A stretch of 64,000 nucleotides of DNA from the NCBI GenBank assembly GCA_003640385.1, contig RCAB01000009.1:62001-126000 (forward strand), given 5' to 3'. Below, piece by piece: positions 50,996 to 63,862 of this stretch (positions are counted from its first letter, which is position 1; the number at the start of each line of letters is the position of its first letter). Source of the DNA: Setaria digitata. Taxonomy: Eukaryota > Nematoda > Chromadorea > Rhabditida > Setariidae. The translations under genes and the position numbers were made by a program. The notes beneath the pieces were generated by a model. That model worked only from the letters and a program-made list of their open reading frames with translations. It made no database searches and was not told the origin of the DNA.

Positions 50996-53900
50996 ATGGA
51001 AGATATTGGCAACGATTCAGCAATAAATACTACGCTGAACGTCGTTGCTGGCACCTCAGAAATGGCGGATGATGGTGAAACTACTGGTTCGTACTCGTGC
51101 TTAATTTTTCTAAATATAATAAAGTTTTAGGAAACATTTAAAAAATTTTTTTAAAATTTGAATAGAAAAAATTTAAAAATGTTTTTTTAAACTTGAAGAT
51201 GTGCATTATAATCAGTGCTGATTCACTCTGTTGCACTTGCTGTAAGTTTTAAATTGTGCACAACAATGCGTTAGTGAAGTGTGCGATATTTTTAATAACA
51301 GTTACTTATATCATTTAGAAAATTAGCTTCAGAAATCTTTTGTCAAAGACTTTGAACAGATGCTGAATTGTTTAGCTGTTGTGATTTATGAGTAATGATA
51401 GTCAATCATAACTGATAATATATCTCTGATTCAGACATATGTCGAGTATGCAGAAGTGCTGGTGACAGCGCGTTATATTATCCGTGTCTTTGTACGGGAA
51501 GTATCAAATATGTTCATCAGGATTGCCTTCTAGAATGGCTGAAGTATAGTAAAAAAGAAGTATGCGAATTGTGTAGCCATAAATATTCATTTCAACCCAT
51601 TTATCGATCTGATATGCCTCAGACATTGCCACTTTCGGAAATCATACGAGGTTCGCAGCAAGTTTCAAATTTTTTTAGAAATAATAAGTCTCTGTTGGAG
51701 ACATTATTCGTCTGATTCGTGGTAAATTTCTTGAAACTTAAAGTTATTTTATGTAGTTAGTTCCTCTTCTCGAATAAAATGATCATGTTCATAAGTGCTA
51801 ATTATTATATGGGTATTCTAGATCAGTCTTACCTTGCAATCGTAAAATCTAGAACAAAGCCTTTTTTTTTCTGTGATGTAGATTGCCTCGTTTTGATCAC
51901 CTTATTTATTTTAGGCATTTTGCTTAATATGGGTCGTATATTACGTTCTTGGGCAATTTATACTCTTGTTCTGGTTGCTTGGTTAGGCATAGTACCAATA
52001 ACAGCTTGTCGTATATACAGAATAGTTTTTTCCGCTTCTTTATCCAGTATGCTATCATTACCCTTTCAACTATTTTCATTAGATAATTTGCTCGTCGATT
52101 GTCTTAAAGTAAGTTTTTTACAGAAATTACAAAGGATTTTAGCAAGATCTGCTATTAACTTGTACAAATAACTTATCTTTTTGTGAGTGAATTATGACAG
52201 GTTTGTAATTCCCTTTTTAAAAATTGGACATCGAGATCACATCTAATGTAGCGATTCATAGAATAGTTTGATGATTTAAACAGTGGACCTTTTGCATTAA
52301 ATGGCTGGATCCTTTGCGATTATTTTAGAAAAAATTTGATTACAAAATAGACGAAAAATTTATTTGTCGCATTGGTTATATTCTTAAACATCAATGCATT
52401 GTCTCCATTTGCGGACCACTATTGACGAAAGCTTAGATATAATCCTTTCTACATTACTTTCCCATTCACTGCATTTATGGACCGATCTAATTTTTGGGAA
52501 TTCATTGATGTTGTTTGTACAGGGCTGTTTTATTGTTTCAATTTTTCTTTGCGCTTTTATTTCACTTGTTTGGCTACGCGAACAAATTATTCATGGTGGT
52601 CCACAAGAATGGCTCAACTTAGAAGATGCTGCTAGGGTTGCAAATGCAGAAAATGGGCTGGATAATAATATTAATGCTATGGTTAGTGATTTTTCCTTCT
52701 GTAGCGTTCTATTTTGATCATTTAATTATTTGATTTTTAGTGACTGGTAGTTGTTCAAAGGAATCAATTAAGAGGAGTTGATGATGCAATGAACTTTATG
52801 CATTTTCAAAACTCTTAGGTTATGGAAGGGGAACCTGATATTGGTGATAACGGTATAGAAGAAGCGGAAGGACGTGAAGATGAAATGGAACAAGGCTTGG
52901 AAGATGCAGTTCAGGATCAAGCAGATAATGATAATTGGAGAGAATGGGAAAGAGTTGCGGATGAACTGACTTGGCAGAGGCTTCTTGGCTTGGATGGCTC
53001 ATTTTTATTTCTTGAACATGTTTTCTGGGTTATTTCGCTAAATACCTTGTTTACTGTGTTGTTCGGTATGTTCTTATTATTAATATAAAAAGTATTTAAT
53101 CTGCAGTGAGATCTTTATTTAAAGCTCTTTGAAAGGGGTGAAGTAAGGTTTCAAAGGCAGTAAGGCTGACTATAATGCAATTTCGGTTTTCTTAATTTTG
53201 ATCATGGATTTGTAGCATTCTTGCCTTATCAGCTTGGTCATTTCTTTTTGAAAACTATTGGATTGGCATCTCGCATTGCTTATTTTCCGACGCTAACATC
53301 TGTACTGCTCGGATATTTTATTCTTAGCTTAATTGTCCGTTGTCTTCATGTAACAGCAAAAATCTCCAGATTAGCCCCGTAAGTTCATAAAGCCTTAAAT
53401 TTTAACCTCACACTTTTCTGAAGTAAAATAAAGTTTTTTGAATTTATGAATTCTTCAGAATGTACCGATTATTGGGAATGTGCTATCTTGTCCTCAAAGT
53501 TTTTCTTCTTGTACTCACCGAAATTGGTTTCTTCCCGATAATATGTGGCTGGTGGTTGGATATCTGTTCTTTGGTGAATTTTCAACGTGATTTTAATATT
53601 TTGATTTTCTCTGAAATCATATCACTCGCCAGAAACTACTTGAAATCATTTAAATATAAAATTATTTTAGCCTCTGTTTGCTTCAAGTTTATCTCGTCGG
53701 ATTGCTTCATTTATGGTATCACCAACATCTTCTCTTTTTATGCATTGGCTTATTGGTATGGTTTATGTCTTCTATTCTGCTTCCTTTGTGTTGGTTTTGC
53801 GCGAAGTGCTTCGTCCAGGCGTACTTTGGTTCTTAAGAAATCTAAATGATCCAGAATTCAATCCAATACAAGAAGTATATGGTTGCTCTGCATTTTACAA

Positions 53901-56273
53901 ACTTTTTTTTGCATTTTGATTCATATGCAACATACACATTTTGAGTTGTAATTTTTTATAAATGGAGATTTGAAAGAAGTACATCGGAGTAACACAGAAT
54001 TGATATAATTCTTTCATTTAATTGACCTTAGTATATTTTTGATGCTTTGATTTCTAAATGTTCTAGATGATTGAACTTCCGGTCATACGACACCTGAGGC
54101 GACTCATTGCATCAACATCAATCTTTTTCACAACGATTCTGCTTTTGGTCTATGTTCCACTCTGTTTTATCACGCGCTATATACCATCCGTTTTACCCTT
54201 CAACCTGAGTTTGGCTGCTGAAACCCCTCTTAGTGAACTCTCCTTGGAACTACTTGTTCTACAGGTAGTCTAGTCCTTGCTTAAATTCTTGACCAGCTGT
54301 TTTGTACATTTCCTTGTGATGTTTTTAAAATGGCTCTATTACAGGTAGTACTTCCAGCCCTACTTGAGCAAACTCACGCTCGAACGATTTTGAAGACAGT
54401 CGTACGAACTTGGTGTTGCATTTTTGGTCGGTTACTCCAGTTAGAGCACTATCTGTTACCGATGGAAGAAAATGGAAACGAACGCCAGCAGAGAGCACCA
54501 GCACCAGCCCAACCAGTTGCTGGTTTCGGTCTAGCTGCGCAGCATCAAGCTTTGCTTCTTGTTCGAGAACCACGCGGGTTTCAGGCTTATCACAAACCGT
54601 CACACTTTTCACTTCGAGTTATTGCTTTGCTCATAGCTCTTTCATTTACATCAATGTGCACTAGCATCGTATTTTGTGTAATACCAGGTTTGTTTGCAGT
54701 TGTAGTTTTCTATAGTTCTCACAAATCGACTTGAAAGAATAATGATGTTGCTTCATGGCATCAAATTATTAGGCTAAACTGTCACTTGTTCAATTGCTCT
54801 AGCCAGGAGTTTCAAAACTTGAACATCCCTATTAATATATGAAGCAGGAGGGTAATTATCTGGCTTCTTGCCATTACTCTAAGTTGTCACACCACATGTC
54901 ACTTTATTCGAAAACATGCTACACAGAATGATCAAAAATGGAGGAGGACTATGTTTAATTAAATTGTTAAGAAAAAGAAGGTAGTATTGATTTCCGGTTC
55001 GTTTCACGAAATCAAATACCAATTAAGCAATTCAGTTGTTATTTTGTAATAATGGTTCATTTAGTTAAAAAACTTTCATTTTAATGAAAAATTTAAGTTT
55101 GTAAATCCCAACAGAAATGGAATTGATTTCAGTGACATTTGGACGTTTTATAGTGCACAGAGTATCAGGTCATACAAATATTCATGATTTATATACAGTA
55201 GCGGCGGGTTTGTACGGTTGCTGGATTCTGCTGAAATTATTTTTCTTAGTTCTCGAATATGCTCCTCAGGGGACGTTCTTCTTGTTGTCAGCTTTTCGTA
55301 ATATGGCACTTACAGCTGCCAAACTTTGTGCTGTATCTATTCCGATTTTAATTGTAATACCACTTATGGCTGGAATATCCTTTCATCTGGCTGTAATCAG
55401 CCCAATACGTATTGCACTGCATCAAACATCTCTTCTTTTTCCTTGGCAGCACTGGGCAATGGGTATTTTGCATTGTAAGATATTTTGCGCAGCCGTCATG
55501 ATGGGACCTAATTGGTGGATGAAGCATGTTTTTGAACAGGCAAGGCATTCTTCTCTTTAATACGATTTTTGGAAAAGCAACTGTATCTTGTTTCTCAAAT
55601 CTGAGATCTCTTTCACAGTATTAATTTATTTCAAGATGAGGAACTTCTGACACGAAATAATATTGTTTTTCAAGCTTATTTGTAGTTTATCATTACAGTT
55701 CTTTCTGTTTATTTTAGCTCTATGCAGATGGTATTCGTGGCTTAAGAGTTCGATATTTATACAAGCAGTTGGTTGCTCCAATTCTTGCTTGTTTAGCAAT
55801 TCATCTTTCGGCCCCACGTGTCATTTGTTCATTAATTTCTATGGTCATAGATGTTTCAAACGAAGAACAGATTATCTTTTTGCGTTATTCTTACCCAGCT
55901 ACACTACTCTGCGTATTTTGTGTTTATTTCATTTACTGGCAATGCACCAAACTTAAGGCTTTGGCAGAAAAAATTCGAAATGACAAGTATGCTTCCACGT
56001 TTTTTTTAAAGAAGTCTTAAAAAGTTGAAGTTTGTATTAGGGAGATGTCCAGAGAATCTCCTCTTTCTGTTGTTAAGGTTACCACCATTCATTCTTATGG
56101 TACTGGGATTTAAAATAGGAAAATTTTGAATTCATTGGGTGAGATTAGAGGAATTTTCGAACGTGAATAAGAGCGCTCTTCAAACAATTCCTAATATTTA
56201 TTATTGCAGATATCTGGTAGGAACTCAGTTAGTGAACTATGAAAGGAACCAGACGGAAGCTGGTCACCAATAA
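50996..56273 (+). CDS. MARCH6: MARCH6/TEB4/Doa10 ER membrane E3 ubiquitin ligase
   Basis: Thirteen exons: 50996-51086, 51435-51650, 51915-52108, 52523-52681, 52819-53065, 53216-53378, 53459-53573, 53671-53874, 54067-54264, 54345-54687, 55133-55539, 55718-55986, 56210-56273 (TAA), 889 aa against about 910 in human. The N-terminal RING-CH finger has the full C4HC3 set (C33, C36, C48, C50, H58, C61, C74, C77; DICRVC...CLC...H-x2-C...CELC). Many hydrophobic segments follow, with near-identical blocks such as ACRIY, ISLVWLREQIIHGG, ELTWQRLLGLDGS, REVLRPGVLWFLRNLNDPEF, LSLELLVLQ and MGPNWW. The conserved C-terminal element NDKYLVGTQLVNY is present and split by the last intron. The enzyme ubiquitinates ER-associated degradation substrates in the ER and nuclear envelope membrane. 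ATG 51062 is an alternative start; 50996 was chosen for the SL-type acceptor 27 nt upstream. Intron 11 uses a GC donor. Confidence 0.95.
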
Positions 56274-57136
56274 CTTTTTATTCAATATATTGAATATATA
56301 GGTCGTTTGAACAAGTCTTATTGTGATAGTGTGAACAAATAAGCTTTACTTGCGATAGTTGTGCGACATATGTTACTGGCTTAAGTTCTTGCCGTTTATT
56401 TTAATGTGGCAATTTAATTAAAGAAAGTTGGTAATTTCGAAATGTTCAATTCCCAGAAAATTGATCATAAATAAAAATTGCCGCATACGTGTCAGGTTGT
56501 CATATTTGATAAAATCGCTGAAGTTTTCATGATTTGTATTGAACTGTTGGAACATGTTAAAATCAGTATCGTTAAAGTATGCTTGGGACAGTGATACTAC
56601 TTTAGATGTGATAATCTTTTTTTTGCATGAGATGGGTAAATGGCTGAATCAAAATTGAGAATCCAGTTAGAATCACAAACAAGTTCTTGTTTCAAGATCA
56701 AGTTCAGCATAACACAGAGCTGAACAATTGACTGTATTAATGCTGGATGTTGCGAGAATCAATCTACTTCACATATTATTATTTTATTAAGTAAGTGGAG
56801 GAAAAAAGTAAGTAGGGTAATGAAATGCGGAAAAAATGGACTAAATTGATCAAAACACGAAATTCACTAAATTTAAATGACTGTTCAATTGCCAGTTAGC
56901 AGGCTATAAACGCTCAACACCAATGATGTTCACTTAGTCGCCGTACCTTCGTCTACTTCATATACCCTTCAGATGATTTTAATTTGAATACCAGTAAAAA
57001 CTTCTGAAGTTAAATGCTACAAGCTCTACACTCACAGCTGAATGGGTTATCAGAGTTACAAAATACTTGTCATGATTCAACAAAAATAGCTTCTTGAATG
57101 CCAAAATCCAGACGGCCTTGAAAGAGTTTCTGCAAA
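56274..57136. other. Convergent 3' flanks of MARCH6 and EXO70
   Basis: About 0.86 kb between two stop codons facing each other. An AATAAA at 56470-56475 on the plus strand is a candidate MARCH6 poly(A) signal (197 nt after the stop). No coding sequence seen. Confidence 0.5.
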
Positions 57137-60100
57137 TCATACTGTGACATCAAATAGTCTGTCAATAACCATGCCAAGTGACTCAGGTGTATACTTCAAG
57201 TGCTTTTCTGTACCCTTTGATACTGTGGAACGCATGACTCTGAAATATTATACTAATAATTGCACAGTAATTGTCAGTAATTATAATATAAAACTTCGCT
57301 AAGCAAACCGCTCTGCCGCTTACAAAATATGCACTGCATGTAATTTAAGATATAGGAAAAGAAAACTCAATAAAAGCAAACTCCTGATATGAAACCTTTA
57401 TGAAGAGTTTCTTATACTTCTCTGACCTATTACTGAGCAACAGCAAACAATGGCTTTTTCACTTGTTAGTTTTTAAAATTTATATTTCTCTCTAATTCAA
57501 CACTATCCACCTTTACCCAGCAAATAAACAAGGTGCATAACCGCTTTTATGAACTGTATCACAGTGTCACAGGAAGAATGAAAACATGAGAAGTGTTACT
57601 AAAATTGTCGCCGATAGATCTGCAAGTTTATAACTGCCTAAAACTGCAAAAATGAATTTACCGCGCATAAACTTCCGCATACGGTTCGCAAATTAATGAT
57701 TTTATTTCTGACTTGATATCATGCGCGAGTTTGACATCGGAAAAGCAGTAATCCTGTTGCACAGAAATCAATCTTCCAAGCTCAGCATTGAATGCCTGGA
57801 AAAATCTTATCTTGAAAATTGTCAAATTTTGCAAATTTTTCTTCTAAAAGTTGATCAGTGCGCAATTATCAATTATACCATCATCATTAGTAAGAGAACC
57901 TGATTTCGACATTTAGCGTGCGAATAGGAGCGACAACAACTATATGAATTTGTCAGTTGCGATGGTAAAGAAAGAAAGTTAGTGGAGTAAACCATATTGA
58001 AAAACATATTGAGAAAAAAGACAAAAGTGGAATCTGAAAAAGCCGAATCTTAATAGATAATAAATCTTCCCCAGTAAAATTAAGGACAATTTGTCTAGAA
58101 GTAATACTGCTGGGAAAAAGATATTTGATAATGAAAACGAACCATAAGGGCGTTTTTCAGCGTTGTTCTGTCGTCGAAAGTAGATAAATCTACAGTTATA
58201 ATAGAAACAACGCGGTTCCAACTGAAATGTTGGAATTCATGAAAAATGCAGCAACAGTGGAAATTAAAAAAAATTACCATAAAACCATATACGATTTCTC
58301 AAATTTCTAATATCATCCATATAACTGTCAATAACAGAATTTTCTTTTAACTTTAAAAATTTCTTTCCTGATTACAAATCGATAAATAAACAGGCGAAGT
58401 ACAAATAAAATGAAATAAGAAAATAAATTTTCTTAATTTCTTCTCAAAATACCTTTGGAGGTATTTTTTGCTGTATATATTGATTTCGGAGCGATAGAAA
58501 GAACGCACTTGAGAGTTGTGTTCACCAACTACAGCGAACATTCCATTATTTTGAAGAGCATTATGAATATAATTGTTATTGTTCAAGAGAAAAACTGAAG
58601 CCAGAATTTCGTCATTGTACATTGCCGCCTTATTCTTCAGATTCAAACCCAATGCTGACAGTGCACGTGCTGAGAATATTATAGTTCAACAGCACAGTGA
58701 TTTTATAAACAGAGATGGTTACAAAATGTGCTTTTTCAACTGTAAAAAGGAGAAATTAAAATGAATTTTTCACTGAAATGAATGTCAAAATAAACTGTTG
58801 ACAAGATTCAATTAAGTCATTACAATACATAATAATGTTTTCGATTCAAAATAAACAGATCATTTGAGTTAAACTTATAAAATTGCCATTTGTTTTAATT
58901 TATCATCAACAAAAGTCCTTGCGAAATTAAATTATTCCAATTTTTTGAATCAGGGATTTTACTCTTTTAGTGTTATAACTGCGTTTTGCATTCTTCCAAT
59001 TTATGAGAAATAAATGGCAATTTTCCTTCCAATTTTTCTTCCCGCTTCTTCCACTATAAGAAAAGTAAAATATGGAAGTAAGAAAAAATACCAAACAGAC
59101 GTGGGAAATGAGTGCCCGGGTTCCCTCTCGCTCCTGTTGCGGTTAGCAAACTTGTGACTGTTTGCCGATAATCCATCAAACTGTTCAGAAAATTTAGTGT
59201 CTGAAAAAGAGATTGCATCAAATAAGCATTTTTGGTAAACTTATGAAATCTAATTGAATTTACATAAATCTACTTACATTTGACGTAATCTGATGCACAT
59301 TGCCATCTGTAGGTACAAATTTGTTCGAATCATTCGTTAAATGATCAAAAAAATCATCAAGAGCCTCCTTTGTCTTATCGTTGACCTTTTTTACGAAACT
59401 CTCATATGGAACATCTTCAACAGCGTTCTGTAAACACCATAAAATATCTCACTGTTCGCATTTCACTATGTAATAACTGCATTACTAATAACCTCTTACA
59501 GGAAATTACAATTCGAGCTCCATTTCAAGTCTAATCACGGAAAAATTATCTGAACCGACTTCCTGAGACAAAAATGAATTAAGAAAAGCCCTTATTACCA
59601 AAAGGAAAAAAAAATAGAAAACCCATTATTAAAGATACTTTAAAATATGGTGACATGTAGCCAGAAATTGTCATAGAAAGATATTTGACAGATCAAAACC
59701 TACGAATATCAAATTCTTTTTAAGACCCGGTTAAAGATGAAAACATATGCAATCACATTTGAAAAATGCTTCAAACGGAAATTATAAAATAACTATCTCA
59801 TATTAACTCTAGCTAGTTATTTCAGAAATTACTATTGAAAAAGAAACGCACATTTCCAAGAGACAGTAACTGCAAGTAATGGGCGTTAATATGCTTCAAG
59901 AGAGGTAAAAACGGAATTAAGGAGCAACTGATTCCATCTACCAGATTGCTCCCACGTTCCACAACATACAATAATGGGCGACCAAATAATAACTGTTGTA
60001 CTTTGGCTTCGGCACTTACATCTGCTATCACTTTACTTATCAGCTCCGTTTCAATCTGCAGTAACAATAAATAAAAATTGGGATCTTTTCACGACTGAAA

Positions 60101-62772
60101 CAGGAACGACTACCGAACTTTTCCTGCATAATATTTTGGCACGAAATTTAAGTTTATATTAAGCTACTAAATTAAATAAACAGGACCTCAATAAGGGCAA
60201 GCAGTGTTCCAAACAAAACCAAAATATTTTCGACAGAATCGTCTGATGCACGCCATTCCCATGCTGAACCTGAGATGACTAGAGAAAATTGAGGAATAGT
60301 GCTTCTTCTTAAACGGTAAAATTCAGAATTCTATCCATGAAATGTTTGGTAAAAATTTCTGAGTTTGTTACAATAGCTGAAACAAGCACCGTATTTTTCA
60401 GAAGAGCGGCCAGTTGCCTTTCGTAATGCTCTGAAATAACGATACCAAGAATTATATAAAGTCCTTGTTTTTCACTTTTTAGGAGCACTAAAATCTGTGA
60501 TTATTCTTTACAACTTTTTCTTTTTTGATGAATAAATAATTCCTCAAGATTTATTGTTAGTTTGCTATAGGAATACAAAACTTACTGCCTCAATGACACT
60601 GCTGATTTTGAAGAGAACGAAATACCGATTTTATTATTTGAAGCGAATTCTTGCTGACTAGTACCAGCCAGAGTACGAAGCATATTATCACACCGAATGC
60701 TTGCATAAGTTTTGAACACAGAACCCTGTGGATTATATGCTAATAACCAACGAGCTATCTGTGCACACCCCTCAACGTTGCGCAATGTAACTAGTCCACG
60801 CAATCGAGTTGAAATTACTTCTTAAATCAAACTTTAAATTTTAGTTGAAGTACCTGCCAATTTCTATGATTTTATTTTCTAAATTTCATGTATATAGAGT
60901 CTTAATCATTAATAGCCTAACAAATGGGTGGGTTATTATAAAGGATTAAACATCTTAACGCTAGTTTCCCCAGGATCAGTGACAACAGTTAAACTGGATA
61001 TAAATGTTAAACCCCATAATACCGGGTTTTGAACCATGCGCTAAAGAAGAACGAGAATTTAGCAAATTGTACTGATGAAAGTTCAGTCCAAGTTTCAAGG
61101 AGTTTCGTCTCCCTAACACGAAAATAATCCAGATTTCGATTTCCTTGAAAATAACAAATTATTAATAATGAATTGCCGACATTATTCATTTTGGGTAGAA
61201 CTAAATGAAATTACTTAAGAAAATGTCTCATACTGAATTTGGAAAAATATATTACTCGCCATATTCATTATCCAAGGATTCACTAATGAATGCTGCATCT
61301 AACACTACTGAATTCGCAAGTAACATATTTCGAAACTCTTTCTCAAGCGCACAACAACCAGATTCAAAAGTCAACTTCTGAAAAGAAGTATAAATGGAAA
61401 TAAAAAAAATCATGGAGCGCTTCTAACTTTTTGGATTCATCATACGTAAAATCTTTATGAATAACAAAGTATTGCACCATTTCATGTTTTAAACTTCGAA
61501 TATTATAAAACACTATTTTTTGCTTCCGAAGTGAAAGGAACAAATCAGCAAACAGTATTTAGCATAATGTAGGCTTCAGTATGTAAGAACAGTGTATGCG
61601 AGACTTTCTAACAAAATTTATAATGTCATCTACAAGTCACTTTGCTTCTCCTACTAACCGGGCCGTCGCAAATAACAGCAAGATATGCGCCCGGATTTTT
61701 CAGCTTCAGGTCTAGATTATATATTTCGAGAACACTTGGCATTTATTCTAAAATGGTTTTCCGCAGCAATCAGAGAAGGAAAAAACTTAACTTTCTGAAT
61801 AAATTAAAGTTAAATCGAAACAATTTTTTGTATTGAATCATGAACAAGAAAAAAAAAACCATGCTATCGAGCTGATTTTGATATGTTGGATGGGAAGAGA
61901 AGAAAGAAATAGCCTCAGCCAATTGTTCCATTCTTTCAATGAATTGTTCTCTTTCCACAGAGGCATTCCCTTCACGTATTGAACATTCCAATTCTGCAGC
62001 CCGACCATAAAATTGCTGCATTGCTTCGACGGTTTTTAGAACTTTCCGGATATCTGAGGTCAATTAAAAAAGTCTATGTCTGCTGAGACTAGTCATTAGC
62101 ATAAATATTAAAATCATCTTAATTTCTCGTTATAACACAATAAGCAAAACCAAGCATGTTCTTTACCCTCTCCCCACCCCTTGGATTTTATTCAGATTTC
62201 AAATTTTCCATTGGAATGTAAGCATTTTTAATAGAATAATATTTATGAACTAAAGTCTCGAAAAGAATTTATTAACTATCTCACTTGCTTGTTTTCGTCG
62301 TATGAGAACGGTTTTTTCATATAATGGTACAATACTTTGATCCAACTGCACCAGCCGGTTTTGAAAACTTTCCAACAGCGCCGTGATTTCATTATTTAAA
62401 TTCCTACTCTTCTCCAAATTTTCCTCAAAGGTCTTTAACCATTCGCTGTCCTAAACCAAATAACTTCACAGTCATTATACAAAAATACAACACAAGCACA
62501 AAGAAGACCATATCGGACTATCTGCACCGCAAGTATGAGTGAAGAAGTATTGCATATCAAAAGTGAATTTCATGAGTTCATGAGGAAAAGAACTGAACGT
62601 CGTGGAGCACTCGTACTCGACTAACTTAACTGGCAAAAATTTAACTTGGTTGTTGAACAAAAACTATAACGACTATATAGAAGGAAGTGAACAAGAAAGA
62701 AAGTCTTACTTGCTGCAGTTTGAAATCAACATTGCTGGCAGCAAAATCATCGGAATCCATTACCATCGACAT
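57137..62772 (-). CDS. exoc-7: Exocyst complex subunit 7 (EXO70)
   Basis: Fourteen exons: 62772-62710, 62450-62285, 62053-61860, 61377-61284, about 60820-60586, 60430-60390, 60278-60187, 60055-59852, 59427-59278, 59200-59092, 58669-58453, 58221-58143, 57795-57662, 57239-57137 (TGA), about 626 aa. N-terminal helices (LEKSRNLNNEITALLESFQN, SIVPLYEKT, CSIREGNAS) match the Exo70 coiled-coil/CorEx. The rod contains CAQIARWLLAYNPQG, KEALDDFFDHLTND, DGNVHQITSN, ASVFLLNNNNYIHNAL and RSFYRSEINIYSKKYLQSW, and the protein ends LGMVIDRLFDVTV, close to the human end. EXO70 binds PI(4,5)P2 and tethers secretory vesicles at the plasma membrane as part of the octameric exocyst. The 61284/60820 junction is the least certain: the donor (A|GTGAAT) is non-ideal and a short acidic exon may be missing. 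A possible SL acceptor (GAACAG) lies 15 nt upstream of the start. Confidence 0.9.
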
Positions 62773-63762
62773 AACAGTGCTGCCTTTCTGTTCAGTCCGG
62801 TATCTCTAATATGTCTTCAGAAGGTCAGAACTGTTTGAAAATAACTATATTGCTCGAATCACAGTAAAATTCGAATTTCTGGGAGATTTTAAACTGCCAT
62901 CAAACCGACACCCAATTTCAAAACCAACTGAACAGTTGAAAAGAAAACTCCTGGTTGTTCCTGACAAATTCTCAAACACTAAATAGAAATTTCCGGAGCA
63001 GCTTGTTCGTTATTCGATGTCCGGAATTTATTAATAGATTTGTATTGGAATAGCTATATAGGTATACTGGAAAAGTTATTAATGTCATTTAATAGGGCTC
63101 TAAAAAGCCAAAGAAAGCCAGCATATAATCCAAAGATTCACAGAAAAATCGGGAAAGCCTACATAACCTGAGAATTCCAAGCATGCAAATGATTTCCAGA
63201 CAAATCGGAGGGATGTGCTAGGAGTTCCAGTCAAGTGGGAGTATCACAGAGAATGTATCAAAGGCTTGGACCAAAGCAAACAAACATTTGCACATGTCGC
63301 GAGAGTTCCAAGCAAAGCGGAATTCATAATACTACGGGGCGCAATTGGTCACTCCTTATAATCCTTATGATCGAAATTACTCCATAAAGCGGCACTTCTA
63401 AATGTATGATTTTTTGGAATGGACTTCGTCAGGCTAACTTTTAGGGACAATTATTCTTTGACGTCCTGCAAGAGTAGGTTATGTTTCGGTTCACGTTCCA
63501 CAGTGTTATGTTTGTAGCATCATGGATGCGGGGTTGTTGAATTTCAGGTTTTTATTCTTTTTGTAGAGGTGAGCTGCACGTTTTGCCTGAATTCGCTGTC
63601 TTCGGGGTGAAAGGTCGAGTGCGGGATTTATCTTTTTTTAACAACAGAACGTAATTCTAAAGCGACACATCATTGCGTTGCTTGCTTCGAATATTTAATG
63701 CTGCTTTTCTGTTAACTGTAGTAGTGGAATTTGAAATTGGAAAAAATTAAGGCGCTTGAAAG
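62773..63762. promoter_or_regulatory. Shared 5' region of EXO70 and the right-edge gene
   Basis: About 1 kb between divergent starts. Three copies of a 16-bp motif TTCCARNCAARNSGGA lie at 63194-63209, 63225-63240 and 63306-63321. A CTGTAG acceptor at 63716-63721 precedes the right-hand ATG by 41 nt. No coding exon seen. Confidence 0.35.
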
Positions 63763-63862
63763 ATGAAGAAAATACAAACGACGCAACGTGCAACTGAGAA
63801 TTGGATAGCTGATAATGAAGTGCGTACGAAGTCATTATGGCTACGTAGAGATGGTTTTTCAG
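63763..63862 (+). CDS. First exon of an unidentified gene, truncated by the window edge
   Basis: An ATG at 63763 opens 33 codons (starts MKKIQTTQRATENWIADNEV, continues with RTKSLW and RRDGFS) and ends in phase 1 at a donor (TCAG|GTTTGT). The composition is basic/polar and coding-like, and the ATG lies 41 nt after a plausible trans-splice acceptor. I do not recognise the family from this fragment. The next exon would lie beyond position 64000 or in the last 130 bases, where I see none. Confidence 0.45.

Noticed and set aside
61073..61200. Minus-strand block reading LPKMNNVGNS ... GNRNLDYF, which superficially resembles an EXO70 segment
   Set aside because: The block at 60820-60586 (CAQIARWLLAYNPQG...) fits the same EXO70 position far better. 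Including both would duplicate the segment and break phase.
61642..61760. Minus-strand frame LEIYNLDLKLKNPGAYLAV inside EXO70
   Set aside because: Exon 3 joins exon 4 in phase 0 and gives the expected Exo70 order; this block has no compatible acceptor.
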